A stretch of 64,000 nt of DNA from Streptomyces sp. YS415 (GCF_023544665.1 NZ_JAMJFL010000024.1:55745-119744); one strand, 5' to 3'; positions 8,659 to 18,900 are shown, counted from the stretch's first letter. Numbers and translations: made by a program. The notes: generated by a model from the letters alone, not told the origin.

Positions 8659-9413
8659 CAGCTTCTCTGGAGGTCTCCGGCCTCGCCTTCGCCTACCCCG
8701 ACGGCCACCAGGCCCTGTTCGGCGTCGACTTCGCCGTCGCCCGCGGCGAACGGGTCGCGCTGCTCGGCCCGAACGGCGCCGGCAAGACCACGCTGGTGCT
8801 GCACCTCAACGGCATCCTGAGCGGCGGCACCGGCACGGTGCGGGTCGCCGGGCTGCCGGTCGGGCGCGAGCACATGGCGGAGATCCGGCGCAAGGTCGGC
8901 ATCGTCTTCCAGGACCCCGACGACCAGCTCTTCATGCCGACGGTCCGGGAGGACGTGGCCTTCGGCCCCGCGGCGGCCGGGCTGAAGGGCGCCGAACTGG
9001 AGGAGCGCGTGGACCGGGCGCTCGAGCAGGTCGGCATGGCCGCGTTCAAGGAACGGCCCCCGCACCACCTGTCCTTCGGGCAGCGCCGCCGGGTGGCCGT
9101 GGCGACGGTGCTGGCGATGGAACCGGAGATCCTGGTCCTGGACGAGCCGTCCTCCAACCTCGACCCCGCCTCCCGCCGTGAACTGGCCGACATCCTGCGC
9201 TCGCTGGACGTGACCGTGCTGATGGTCACCCACGATCTGCCCTACGCGCTGGAGCTGTGCCCGCGCGCGCTGGTGCTCAGCGACGGGGTGATCGCCGCGG
9301 ACGGCAGGACGGGCGACCTGCTCGCGGACGAGGACCTGATGCGGGCGCACCGGCTGGAGCTGCCGTTCGGCTTCGACCCCCGTTCCGTCCCGGCCGTTCC
9401 CGGCCGTCCGTGA
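8646..9413 (+). CDS. cbiO: ECF transporter ATP-binding subunit CbiO/NikO
   Basis: 255 residues. Walker A GPNGAGKTT near residue 43, Q-loop VFQDPDDQLF near 88, signature LSFGQRRRVAVA near 143 and Walker B ILVLDEPSSNLDP near 163, then the switch His in MVTHDLPYA. Two starts are possible: ATG 8646 inside the cbiQ end or GTG 8655, which would give a 4-base GTGA overlap with the cbiQ stop. Only one ATPase gene is present, so it should act as a homodimer, unlike EcfA1/A2 pairs. It energises metal uptake with CbiM and CbiQ. Confidence 0.93.
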   Translation: MDAVTASLEVSGLAFAYPDGHQALFGVDFAVARGERVALLGPNGAGKTTLVLHLNGILSGGTGTVRVAGLPVGREHMAEIRRKVGIVFQDPDDQLFMPTVREDVAFGPAAAGLKGAELEERVDRALEQVGMAAFKERPPHHLSFGQRRRVAVATVLAMEPEILVLDEPSSNLDPASRRELADILRSLDVTVLMVTHDLPYALELCPRALVLSDGVIAADGRTGDLLADEDLMRAHRLELPFGFDPRSVPAVPGRP

Positions 9414-9462
9414 CAATGGGCGCGGCGAAGACGACGAGAACGGCGGGACGAGGAGTACGGGC

Positions 9463-10641
9463 GTGGACGTGAACGGCACAGTGGCCGAGGGCTTCGAGCC
9501 GGTCCGGGAGGCGTTCGCACGGAACTTCGAGACCCTCGGGGACCGGGGCGCCGCGGTGGCCGTCTACCGGGACGGCCGCAAGGTGGCCGACCTGTGGGCC
9601 GGCACCAAGGACGTCGACGGCACCGCCCCCTGGGAGCGCGGCACCGCTCAGGTGGTGCGCTCGGCGACCAAGGGCGTCGCCGCCGCCGTACTCCTGCTGC
9701 TGCACCGGCGGGGGCTGCTGGACCTGGGCGCGCCGGTGGCCGAGTACTGGCCGGAGTTCAAGGCGCGGGGCAAGGAGCGGGTGCTGGTCCGGCACGTGCT
9801 GGGCCACCGGGCCGGGCTGCCGGTGCTGGACCGGCCGCTCAGCCCGCAGGAGGCGCTGGACCCGGCGAAGGGGCCCGAGGCCCTGGCCGCGCAGGCCCCG
9901 GCGTGGGAGCCGGGCAGCGCCCACGGCTACCACGCGCTGACGTACGGCTGGCTGCTCGACGAGCTGGTGCGCCGGGTGACCGGACAGGGCACCGGGGAGT
10001 GGATCGCCGCGCACATAGCCGGGCCGCTGGGCGCCGAGTTCTGGCTGGGGCTGCCCGCCGCGGAGGAAGCCGCGGGGCGGGCGGGCCGGGTCGGCCGGCT
10101 CGACGGTCCCGAGCCGTCCTCCGGTGCGGTGCTGCGGGCCCGGCCCAAGCGCGCGGTGACCGAGGCCTACGCCGACCCCGGCTCCCTCACCCGCCGGGCC
10201 TTCGCCGCGATCAGCCCCTTCCCGGACCAGAACGACCCGGCGTACCGGGCGACCGCGCTGCCCGCCACCAACGGCACGGCGACCGCCGACGGCCTCGCCC
10301 GCGTCTACGCGGCGCTGATCGGCGAGGTCGACGGCGTCCGGCTCTTCGACGAGGCCACGGCCCGGCTCGCGCGCGCGGAGGAGTCGGCGGGCCCGGACCG
10401 GGTGCTGGTCGTCAACACCCGCTTCGGCCTCGGGTTCATGCTGCACGGCAGCGCGTCCCCGTTCCTGTCCCCCGACTCCTTCGGCCACCCCGGCCGCGGC
10501 GGCTCGCTCGGCTTCGCCGACCCCGCCTCGGGCATCGCCTTCGGCTACGTCACCAACGGTTTCCGCAAGACGGTGACGGCGGACCCGCGCGCGCAGGCCC
10601 TGGTGCGCGCGGTACGGGAGTCGCTCGCGCGGGGTGCGTGA
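9463..10641 (+). CDS. Serine hydrolase of the class C beta-lactamase / EstB esterase family
   Basis: 392 residues without a signal peptide, so cytoplasmic. The SxxK nucleophile motif is SATK in VVRSATKGVAAA near residue 70, the second motif is YHALTYG with the tyrosine near 160, and HPGRGGS near the end takes the place of KTG. This pattern fits EstB-like esterases or beta-lactamase-like peptidases rather than true cephalosporinases. GTG 9463 is the start. It lies 49 bases after cbiO on the same strand. Substrate is unknown. Confidence 0.88.
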   Translation: MDVNGTVAEGFEPVREAFARNFETLGDRGAAVAVYRDGRKVADLWAGTKDVDGTAPWERGTAQVVRSATKGVAAAVLLLLHRRGLLDLGAPVAEYWPEFKARGKERVLVRHVLGHRAGLPVLDRPLSPQEALDPAKGPEALAAQAPAWEPGSAHGYHALTYGWLLDELVRRVTGQGTGEWIAAHIAGPLGAEFWLGLPAAEEAAGRAGRVGRLDGPEPSSGAVLRARPKRAVTEAYADPGSLTRRAFAAISPFPDQNDPAYRATALPATNGTATADGLARVYAALIGEVDGVRLFDEATARLARAEESAGPDRVLVVNTRFGLGFMLHGSASPFLSPDSFGHPGRGGSLGFADPASGIAFGYVTNGFRKTVTADPRAQALVRAVRESLARGA

Positions 10642-10648
10642 CCCGCAC

Positions 10649-10924
10649 CTACACGTGGATGGGATGCGACGTCCGCCCCGACTCCGCGTCGATCTCCCCG
10701 TGCGCCTTCGTCAGCAGCTGCATGGCGAGTTCGTTCAGCGCACGCGCCCCGGCGATCTCCTCGCCGACCCGTGGCTGATTCGCGTCGGTGTGGTGGCGGC
10801 TCGCGTGACCCTGGGCCCGTACCTCGGACCCGTCGGGCAGCCGCACCATCGCCACCGCGCGTGTGTGCTGGTCGTCCTCGCTGAACTCCATCTCGACGTG
10901 CCATCCCACCGTGGTTCGCATCAT
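10649..10924 (-). CDS. DUF1876 domain protein
   Basis: 91 residues from ATG 10924, which has a GGAGG site eight bases upstream; the GTG at 10933 overlaps that site and is less likely. The protein is a small soluble alpha/beta domain (VGWHVEMEFSEDD at the start, AVAMVRLPDGSEVRAQG in the middle, and a helical end) typical of DUF1876, which has a dsRNA-binding-like fold but no known role. It converges with the serine hydrolase, with seven bases between the two stop codons. Confidence 0.85.
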   Translation of the reverse strand: MMRTTVGWHVEMEFSEDDQHTRAVAMVRLPDGSEVRAQGHASRHHTDANQPRVGEEIAGARALNELAMQLLTKAHGEIDAESGRTSHPIHV

Positions 10925-11030
10925 GACGGTCACCTCCGGAACCCTTGCTTCCAGGGTGCTCCTTCAGCCACCTTCCGCACCACCGCAGGCATCCGGAATG
11001 GGCGGGCGGCTCCGGGGCGTTGAGTCGATC

Positions 11031-11447
11031 ATGACGTCTGACGAGCGCACGATCACCAACCCGGCCACGCTCCACGATCCCACCCCCTTCGGCTACAGCC
11101 ACGCCGTCTCCGCCCCCGGCGAGACCGTCCACATCGCCGGCCAGTACGCCTCCGACTCCTCCGGCGCCCCGGTGTCCGGCGACTTCGCCACCCAGGTGGA
11201 ACTCGCCTTCGACCGGCTGCACTCGGCGCTGGCGGGCGTGGGCCTCGGCTTCGAGCACGTCGTGCGCCTCGGCACGTTCATCGTCGACCACGACCCGGGA
11301 AAGGTGCAGGTGCTCGGCAAGGCGCTCAGCGCCCGCTTCGGCGACCGGCTGCCCGCCCAGACCCTGGCCGGCGTCGCCGCCCTCGCGCTGCCCGGGATGC
11401 TCTTCGAGGTCGACGCGGTGGCCGTGCGGCCGGCCGGCCGCGGCTAA
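11031..11447 (+). CDS. RidA family (YjgF/UK114) enamine/imine deaminase-like protein
   Basis: 138 residues, the standard size of the trimeric RidA fold. RidA hydrolyses reactive enamines/imines such as 2-aminoacrylate. Visible features are GYSHAVSAPGETVHIAGQ at residues about 20-37 and LPGMLFEVDAVAV at the end. The catalytic arginine of true RidA (usually R105 in the R-x-C/A-V motif) is not obvious: the matching stretch reads LAGVAALALPGMLFE, so this may be a RidA-subfamily member without deaminase activity. It faces the DMT transporter gene tail to tail; the stop TAA overlaps a TTA leucine codon on the other strand. Confidence 0.88.
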   Translation: MTSDERTITNPATLHDPTPFGYSHAVSAPGETVHIAGQYASDSSGAPVSGDFATQVELAFDRLHSALAGVGLGFEHVVRLGTFIVDHDPGKVQVLGKALSARFGDRLPAQTLAGVAALALPGMLFEVDAVAVRPAGRG

Positions 11448-12290
11448 CCCCGCCCGCAGCATCAGCCCGATCCCCACCACCAGCAGCCCCGCCGCCACGA
11501 TGCGCGGCGTCCCGAACCGCTCCTTGAAGAACACGGCGCCGATCGCCGCCCCGACGATGATCGAGGACTCCCGCAGCGCGGCGATCGGCGCCAGTTCCGC
11601 CCGGGTCTGGGCCCACAGGACGAGCGCGTAGGCCGCCACGGACAGCGCGGCGCCGAGCAGGCCGAGTGCGGCGAACGGCCGCAGGACCGCGACCGTCCCG
11701 CCGCGCCAGCGGTGGAGCGCGTACGCCGGGATCACCACGCCCTGCACGGTCATCAGCCAGGCGATGTAGCCGAGGGAGGAGCCCGAGGCCCGCACGCCGA
11801 GGCCGTCGACGACCGTGTACGCCGCGATGGTCAGGCCGGTCGCCAGGGCCGCGCCGATCGCCGCCCAGTGGGGCCGGCGTCCGCGCAGGCCCCACAGGGC
11901 GACCCCGGTCAGCCCCGCGCAGGAGACGACGACACCGGCGGCCGCCCAGCCGTCCGGCACCTCGTGGGCGAAGAGCGCGGCGAGCACCGTGACGACCAGC
12001 GGGGCGGTACCGCGGGCGATCGGGTAGGCCTGCCCGAAGTCGCCGAGCCGGAAGGACCTCATCAGCAGGGCGTAGTAGCCGATGTGGATCACCGCGGAGG
12101 CAAGCAGGTACGGCCAGGCCCCGGCCGCCGGAACCGCCGTGAACGGCATGAGCGCGAGCCCGATCACCACGCCGCCCCCGGAGATCAGGGCGAACCCGGC
12201 GAGCTTGTCGGGGATGTGGTGGGCGAGGGCGTTCCAGCCGGCGTGGGTGACCGCGGCGAGCAGGACGGCGGCCGCGACCAGCGGCGTCAC
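11448..12290 (-). CDS. EamA/DMT family membrane transporter with no in-frame stop at the expected end
   Basis: About 281 residues of recognisable transporter, ten hydrophobic helices in two EamA-like halves, ending near VVGIGLMLRAG. GTG 12290 overlaps the stop of ybaK as GTGA, so the two are coupled. The abnormal point is the 3' end: the frame does not stop between the two convergent genes. It reads a TTA codon exactly over the ridA stop and stays open antisense through ridA and the DUF1876 gene to 10545. In the frame one base ahead, a TAG sits at 11446-11444, overlapping the ridA stop, which looks like the ancestral end before a small indel. The coordinates given cover only the transporter-like part. 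Likely exports a small metabolite; substrate unknown. Confidence 0.75.
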
Positions 12291-12784
12291 GCCGTGCGCT
12301 CGCGCACGTCCACCAGAGTGCCGCCGGCGTGGGCGATCAGGGTCTTCGGTTCCATGGGGAAGACGGTGTACGGCGTGCCGGCGGCTGCCCAGACAAGGTC
12401 GTGGTCGAGCAGCGAGCGGTCGGCGAGCACCCGGGTACGCGTGCGGTGCCCGAAGGGCGGCACCCCGCCGATGGCGTACCCGGTGGTCTCCCGGACGACG
12501 TCCGCCTTCGCCCGGGTGACCTTCCCGGCGCCGAGTTCCCGGCGCACGAGCTCCATGTCGACGCGGGAGGCGCCGTCCATCAGGACGAGCACCGGCACCC
12601 CGTCGGCGGCGAAGATCAGGGACTTGCAGATCTGGCTGAGCTCGCACCCGATCGCGGCGGCCGCCTCGGCGGCGGTCCGAGTGGCCTCCGGGAAGCGCCG
12701 GATCTGTTCCTGCACGGCACCGAGCCCCAGTTCCTCCAGGGCGGCGGCGAACCGGGGGTGTGCTGCTGAGTCGGCAGTCGTCAT
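12287..12784 (-). CDS. YbaK/EbsC (ProX-like) aminoacyl-tRNA deacylase family protein
   Basis: 165 residues from ATG 12784. The family hydrolyses mischarged aminoacyl-tRNAs such as Cys- or Ala-tRNA(Pro). Features are CELSQICKSLIFAADG near residue 45, the conserved K in that stretch, and GYAIGGVPPFGH near residue 108, which is the YbaK GxxPP signature. A longer reading from 12889 is open but its N-terminus is proline-rich and unlike the family. It is the first gene of a coupled pair with the EamA transporter. Confidence 0.9.
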   Translation of the reverse strand: MTTADSAAHPRFAAALEELGLGAVQEQIRRFPEATRTAAEAAAAIGCELSQICKSLIFAADGVPVLVLMDGASRVDMELVRRELGAGKVTRAKADVVRETTGYAIGGVPPFGHRTRTRVLADRSLLDHDLVWAAAGTPYTVFPMEPKTLIAHAGGTLVDVRERTA

Positions 12785-12916
12785 GCAGGGCACGCTAGCG
12801 AAACGTGTACGCGGCATGCGACCGGGATTCGGCGGCGGTGGGAACGAGGAAGCCGGTGAAGGCGCCACCGTCCCCACGTTGGCCCTCACCGGCTGGTCTC
12901 GTTCAGGAGCGGTACG

Positions 12917-15133
12917 TCAGGCGCGTACCAGCTCCTTGTCCTTGTCGGCGTGCGCCTCGGCCGCGGCCTTCAGGCCCTCGCCCTCGACGTCGACGTTGGG
13001 CAGCGCGCGGTCCAGCCACTTCGGCAGCCACCAGGCGCGCTTGCCGAGCAGCGCCAGCACCGCCGGGACGATCGCCATGCGGACCACGAACGCGTCGAAG
13101 AAGACCGCGATGGCGAGACCGAAGCCGATCATCTTGACCATCGACTCGGAGGAGCCGATGAAGCCGGCGAAGACGGCCATCATGATCACCGCGGCGGCGG
13201 TGACCACCCGGGCCCCGTGCTTGAACCCGGTCACCACGGCCTGGCTGGGCATCTCGCCGTGGACGTACGCCTCGCGCATCCGGGTCACGAGGAACACCTC
13301 GTAGTCCATCGCCAGGCCGAAGACCACGCCGACCATGAAGATCGGCATCATCGACATGATCGGGCCGGTCTCCTCGACGCCCATGAGGCCGGACAGCCAG
13401 CCCCACTGGAAGACGGCGACGACTGCGCCGAGCGCGGCGAGCACGCTGAGCAGGAAGCCGAGGGCGGCCTTCAGCGGGACGAGGATCGAGCGGAACACCG
13501 CGATCAGCAGGAGGAAGGCGAGGCCCACGACGAGCGCGAGGTACGGGACCAGCGCGTCGTTCATCTTCTGCGAGAAGTCGATGTTCATCGCCGTGGTGCC
13601 GCTGACCAGCACCTCGGTGCCCGTGTCGGCCTGGACGGCGGCGCCGGTGTCCCGGATCGCGTGGACCAGGTCCTCGGTCTGGGTGGAGGAGGGCTTGGAG
13701 TCGGGGACGACGGTGATGGTGAAGGTGTCCCCGGCCTTGTTGAACGTCGCCGGGGCGACCGTCACCACGCCGTCCAGGCCCTTGATCTCGTCGGCCACCT
13801 CGGCGGCGGCGGCCTTCGGGTCGTCGCTGCCCTTGGCGTCGCCGACGACCATGAGCGGACCGTTGAAGCCGGGCCCGAAGCCCTCGGACAGCAGGTCGTA
13901 GGCGCGGCGCTGGGTGGTGGAGGTGGGCTGCGAACCGTCGTCGGGCAGACCGAGCTCCAGGGAGCCGACCGGAACCGCGGCGGCGCCGAGCCCGATGACG
14001 CCGAACAGCAGGACGGCGACCGGACGGCGGACCACGAAGCTCGCCCAGCGGGTGCCCATGTTGGGCTTGGCCGCGTGGTCCTCGGCGGCGGCCTTGCGGC
14101 GGCCGAACCGCTTGCTCCGCGCGCCCGCCGGCTGCACCTTGCGGCCCGCGTAGCCGAGCAGCGCCGGGATCATGGTGAGCGCGATCAGGACCGCGATCAC
14201 GACCGTGCCGGCCGCGGCGACGCCCATCTTGGTCAGCATCGGGATGTTGACGACCGCCAGGCCCACCAGGGCGATCACCACGGTGAGACCGGCGAAGACC
14301 ACGGCGGAGCCGGCCGTTCCGGCGGCGCGGCCGACGGCCTCCTCGCGGTCCCGGCCCTCGGCCAGTTCCGCGCGGTAGCGGGAGACGATGAACAGGGCGT
14401 AGTCGATGCCGACGGCGAGGCCGATCATCATGGCCAGCGTGGACGTGGTGGAGCCCAGTTCCAGCACGTTGGCGAGCGCGGTGATCGTCGAGACGCCGAT
14501 GCCCACCCCGATGAGGGCGGTCAGCAGCGGCAGTCCGGCGGCGACCAGCGAGCCCAGGGTGATGACCAGGACGACGGCGGCGACGGCGATGCCGATGACC
14601 TCGGTGGAGCCGGTGTGGGGCGTGGCCTGGAGCGCGTCACCGCCGATCTCGACGGTCAGCCCGGAGTCGCGCGCGTCCTCGGCGGCGTGCTCCAGGGCCT
14701 CCTTGGAGGTCTCCTTCAGCTCCATGCCGGAGACCTCGTAGCGGACCTGGGCGTAGCCGACGCTGCCGTCCTCGGAGACCGACTTGGTCTCGAAGGGGTC
14801 GGTGACCGAGACGACCTCGGAGCCGTTGCCGAGGTCCTTCACCGCCTCCTCGACGGCCGGCTTGTTGCCGGCGTCCGAGAGCTTCTGGCCGTCCGGCGCC
14901 TGGAAGACGACCCGGGCGGTCGCGCCGTCGGCGCTCATCCCGGGGAATCGTTCGTCCAGCAGGTCGAAGGCCTTCTGGGCCTCGGTGCCGGGTATGGAGA
15001 ACGAGCCGCTGCCCGCTGCGGGCGCGGAGGCGGCGCCGACGCCCGCGAGCGTCAGCAGGGCCACCCAGATGAGGGCGACGAAGTGGCGTCGCCGAAAGGC
15101 GAGCCGGCCGAGTCGATAGAGAAACGTGGCCAC
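12917..15133 (-). CDS. MMPL/RND family exporter
   Basis: 738 residues with about twelve membrane segments in two repeats, each with a large outside loop, as in MmpL and YdfJ proteins. The first helix is at residues 17-33. The proton-relay region reads MMIGLAVGIDYALFIVSRYR near residue 245 and VFGLAMDYEVFLVTRMREA near 610; the D-Y pairs are the family hallmark. It lies 101 bases downstream of a TetR gene on the same strand, so the regulator and pump form one transcription unit. Substrates are probably lipids, siderophores or drugs; this cannot be told from sequence. Confidence 0.93.
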   Translation of the reverse strand: MATFLYRLGRLAFRRRHFVALIWVALLTLAGVGAASAPAAGSGSFSIPGTEAQKAFDLLDERFPGMSADGATARVVFQAPDGQKLSDAGNKPAVEEAVKDLGNGSEVVSVTDPFETKSVSEDGSVGYAQVRYEVSGMELKETSKEALEHAAEDARDSGLTVEIGGDALQATPHTGSTEVIGIAVAAVVLVITLGSLVAAGLPLLTALIGVGIGVSTITALANVLELGSTTSTLAMMIGLAVGIDYALFIVSRYRAELAEGRDREEAVGRAAGTAGSAVVFAGLTVVIALVGLAVVNIPMLTKMGVAAAGTVVIAVLIALTMIPALLGYAGRKVQPAGARSKRFGRRKAAAEDHAAKPNMGTRWASFVVRRPVAVLLFGVIGLGAAAVPVGSLELGLPDDGSQPTSTTQRRAYDLLSEGFGPGFNGPLMVVGDAKGSDDPKAAAAEVADEIKGLDGVVTVAPATFNKAGDTFTITVVPDSKPSSTQTEDLVHAIRDTGAAVQADTGTEVLVSGTTAMNIDFSQKMNDALVPYLALVVGLAFLLLIAVFRSILVPLKAALGFLLSVLAALGAVVAVFQWGWLSGLMGVEETGPIMSMMPIFMVGVVFGLAMDYEVFLVTRMREAYVHGEMPSQAVVTGFKHGARVVTAAAVIMMAVFAGFIGSSESMVKMIGFGLAIAVFFDAFVVRMAIVPAVLALLGKRAWWLPKWLDRALPNVDVEGEGLKAAAEAHADKDKELVRA

Positions 15134-15234
15134 GGAGGCGTACTCCCGGTCATGTCGTGGGGGTGTTCAGGGCAGGGTGGATCAGCCCGGCGACGTGAGC
15201 GGTGACGTCAGGTGAGAGGGCTTGCTGAGAGGTG

Positions 15235-15837
15235 TCAGCCGGTGGGGGCGCCGAGGGCGGGGAGGACCACGGCGTCGATGTACGAAATGAGGAAGGCCTG
15301 GGTCGGCGGCTGCTCGTCGATCAGCGTGCGGGCGGCGAACGCGCCGACCATCATGTGCATCACGAACTCGATCGCGGGGTTGTCCGGACGGATCTCACCG
15401 CGGTCGACCGCGCGCTGGATCACGCGCCGGAAGTCCGCCATCTCCGGTTCGACGAGGTGCTCCCGGAACGCCCGCAGGAGGTCCGGGTTGGAGTGCACCG
15501 CCATGGCCAGACCCCGCATGAGCGCGGAGTTCTGCTCCATCTGGCAGTCGTCCGACCGCATGGTGACGGCGTGCAGATCGCCCTTGAGCGACCCGGTGTC
15601 GATCCCGTCCAGGGAGCCGCCCGGCTTGCTGTGCCGTACGGCCTTCGCCACCAGTTCCGCCTTGCCGCCCCACTGGCGGTAGAGCGTGGCCTTGCTGGAC
15701 TTGGTGCGCGCGGCGACCGCGTCCATGGTCAACGCGTCGTAGCCGACCTCACGGAGCAGGTCGAGCACGGCCGCGTAGAGCTCGGCCGCCCGCTCGGGGG
15801 TGATGCGACTGCGACGTGCCGTGGCGACCTCGGCCAT
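15235..15837 (-). CDS. TetR family repressor of the MMPL exporter
   Basis: 200 residues. The N-terminal helix-turn-helix is clear at residues about 17-62 (YAAVLDLLREVGYDALTMD then AVAARTKSSKATLYRQW), and the rest is an all-helical ligand domain of TetR_C type. It starts at ATG 15837 and precedes the exporter gene. Upstream lie three copies of TTTCGTACG and a perfect 15-base palindrome, good candidates for its operators, so it probably represses itself, the exporter and perhaps the divergent tricorn gene. Confidence 0.92.
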   Translation of the reverse strand: MAEVATARRSRITPERAAELYAAVLDLLREVGYDALTMDAVAARTKSSKATLYRQWGGKAELVAKAVRHSKPGGSLDGIDTGSLKGDLHAVTMRSDDCQMEQNSALMRGLAMAVHSNPDLLRAFREHLVEPEMADFRRVIQRAVDRGEIRPDNPAIEFVMHMMVGAFAARTLIDEQPPTQAFLISYIDAVVLPALGAPTG

Positions 15838-15872
15838 GACTCATCACCTTCTCCCACTTGCGAACGGCACGG

Positions 15873-15959
15873 TTTCGTACGGAACGAATGTAGCGCGACC
15901 GTCCAGCGAAACGAAACCGTTTCGTACGTGTCCTGGGTCACGCAGCCCCCTTTCGTACG
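15873..15959. promoter_or_regulatory. Operator cluster: three TTTCGTACG copies and a 15-base palindrome
   Basis: TTTCGTACG occurs at 15873-15881, 15920-15928 and 15951-15959, all within 125 bases of the TetR start and within the intergenic region shared with the divergent tricorn gene. At 15911-15925 the sequence ACGAAAC-C-GTTTCGT is a perfect palindrome that contains the beginning of the second copy. This is most simply read as the binding region of the TetR regulator encoded next to it. Confidence 0.6.
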
Positions 15960-15996
15960 AGTTGCTCCTGCCCATCCAGGGGCAAAGCATGAGGAG

Positions 15997-18900
15997 GTGA
16001 GCTATCTTCGCCTCCCTCATCTCAACGGTGACCTGCTGTGCTTCGTGGCCGAGGACGACCTCTGGCTGGCCCCCCTGGACGGACCCGGACGCGCCTGGCG
16101 GCTCACCGTGGACCGCACCAAGGCGGGCCACCCGCGCTTCTCCCCGGACGGCACGGAGATCGCGTACACGAGCTGGCGCAGTCTCGTCCCCGAGATCCAC
16201 CTGGTCCCGACGGAGGGCGGACCGGCCCGCAGGCTGACCTACTGGGGCAGCCCGGACACCCAGGTCACCGGCTGGACCCCGCCGGACCAGGACGGGACGA
16301 GCGACATCCTCGCGGTCGCCTCACACGGCGAGCCCTTCTCGTACTTCACCTGGGCCTACAAGGTCTGCCCCGACGGCTCCCCCGGCCGCAAACTGCCCTG
16401 GGGGCCGGTCTCCGACCTCCAGGTCGCCGACCTGGACGGCGAGCGCAGGACCCTGCTCCTCACCGGCACCCCGCCGCACGAACCCGCCGCCTGGAAGCGC
16501 TACCGGGGCGGCGCCACGGGCCGCCTGTGGCTGCACGGCGAACGGCTGCTGGCCGACCTCGACGGCCATCTCGCCTGCCCCATGTTCGTCGGCGGCCGGA
16601 TCGCCTTCCTCTCCGACCACGAGGGCGTCGGCAACCTCTACTCCTGCGCCCACGACGGCTCCGACCTGCGCCGGCACACCGACCACGACGCCTTCTACGC
16701 CCGGCACGCCGCCAGCGACGGCACCCGGGTGGTCTACCAGTGCGCGGGCGAACTGTGGATCGTGGACGGCCTGTCCGAGTCGGACAAGCCGCGCAGGCTC
16801 GACGTCCGGCTGAGCGGCCCGCGCGCGGGGCGGCGCCGCTACCAGGTGCCGGCCGCCCAGCACGTCGACGGCATCTCGGTCGACGAGACGGGCCGCGCGA
16901 GCGCCGTCGTCGTCCGCGGCAGCCTGTACTGGATGACCCACCGCGACGGTCCGGCCCGCACGATCACCGACACCCCGGGGGTACGGGTCCGGCTCCCCGA
17001 GATGCTCGGCTCGGTCGGCCAGGTCGCCTACGTCACCGACGCCGAGGGCGAGGACGCCGTCGAGATCGCCTACCTGCCCCGGGCGACCGGGGACCGCCCG
17101 CCGCGGCGGCTGGCCTCGGGCGAGCTGGGCCGGGTGCTGGAGCTGGTCTCCGACCCGGAGGGCGAGCGCCTGGCCGTCGCCGCGCACGACGGACGGCTCC
17201 TCCTCCTCGACGCCACCGAGGACTCGGGCGGCGAGGTGACCGAGCTGATCCGGTCGGACAACGGCCCGGTCCGCGACCTCGCGTTCTCCCCCGACGGCTG
17301 CTGGCTGACCTGGTCGCATCCCGGCATCGGCCGCTCCCTGCGCCAGATCAAGATGGCCCGGATCAAGGACCGGTTCGTCATCGACGTCACCAACGGCCGC
17401 TTCGAGGACGAGAACCCGGTCTTCACCAGCGACGGCCGCTATCTGGCGTTCCTGTCCTGGCGCGGCTTCGACCCGGTGTACGACGTCCACACCGGCGACC
17501 TGTCCTTCCCGCTCGGCTGCCGCCCCTACCTGGTGCCGCTCTCCTCGGCGACCCCCTCCCCGTTCGCCCTGAACCCGGAGGGCCGCCCGGCCGCCGGGGG
17601 CCTGGACCCCCTGGAGGAGGGCGGCGAGGGCGCCGCGGTGACCGTGGAGACCGAGGGCCTGGAGAGCCGGGTGACGCCGTTCCCGGTCGCCGCCTCCAAG
17701 TACTCGGCGCTGTACCCGGTGGCGGGCGGCGGCCTGGTCTGGCTGCGCTGGCCGATCTCGGGGGCGCTCGGCGAGACGTTCGCCAACCCCGACGACACCA
17801 GCGGGCGGCCGACCCTGGAGCACTTCCACATCAGCAAGGCGAAGAAGTCCGAACTCGTCGAGCACCTCGACTGGTTCGCGGTCAGCGGCGACGGCAGCCG
17901 GCTCGTCGTGGTCGACGAGGGCGAGCTGCGCGCGGTCCCCGCCACCGAGACCGGCGACAGCGACTCCACGGTGTGGATCGACGCCCGCCGCATCCTGCAC
18001 GAGGTGGACCCCGCCGCCGAGTGGCGGCAGGCGTACGAGGAGGCGGGCCGGCTGATCCGCGCCTACTTCTGGGACCCCGGCATGTGCGGCATCGACTGGG
18101 ACGCGGTGCTGGCGCAGTACCGGCCACTGGTGGAACGCGTCGCCTCCCCGGACGAGTTCGCCGATCTGCTCCGCGAGGTGCTGGGCGAGCTCGGCACCTC
18201 CCACGCCTACGTCGCCGCGGCCCGCCGCAACGAGGGCCCGCCCCACCACCAGCGCCGCCAGGGCCTGCTCGGCGCCAACCTGGTGCGCCGCGACCAGGGC
18301 TGGACGGTACGGCGCATCCTGCCCGGCGACTCCTCCGACTCCAAGGCCCGCTCCCCGCTCGCCGGCACGGGCATCCGCGAGGGCGCGGTGCTGACCCACG
18401 TCGACGGCCGCGAGGTCGACCCGGTGACGGGCCCCTATCCGCTGCTCGCGGGAGCGGGCGGTACGACGGTGGAGCTGACGTTCACCCCCGCGGAGGGCGA
18501 AGGACCCTCCCGCCGGGTCGCCGTGGTCCCGCTGGTCGACGAACGCCCGCTGCGCTACCAGGACTGGGTGGCCAAACGCCGTGAGGTCGTCCGGGAGTTG
18601 AGCGGCGGCCGCTGCGGCTATCTGCACATCCCCGACATGGGCGGCTCCGGGTGGGCCCAGTTCAACCGCGATCTGCGCATGGAGGTCTCCCGCCCCGCCC
18701 TGATCGTCGACGTCCGCGGCAACGCGGGCGGTCACATCAGCGAACTGGTGGTGGAGAAGCTGACCCGCACGATCCTCGGCTGGGACCTCACCCGCGACGC
18801 CCAGCCGGTGTCGTACGCCTCGAACGCCCCGCGCGGGCCGGTGGTGGCGCTGGCGGACGAGGCGACCTCCTCCGACGGCGACATGATCACGGCCGCCTTC

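Noticed and set aside
15232..15996. Upstream extension of the tricorn frame over the TetR gene
   Set aside because: The extension is antisense to a good TetR gene and lacks homology; GTG 15997 gives the known tricorn start.
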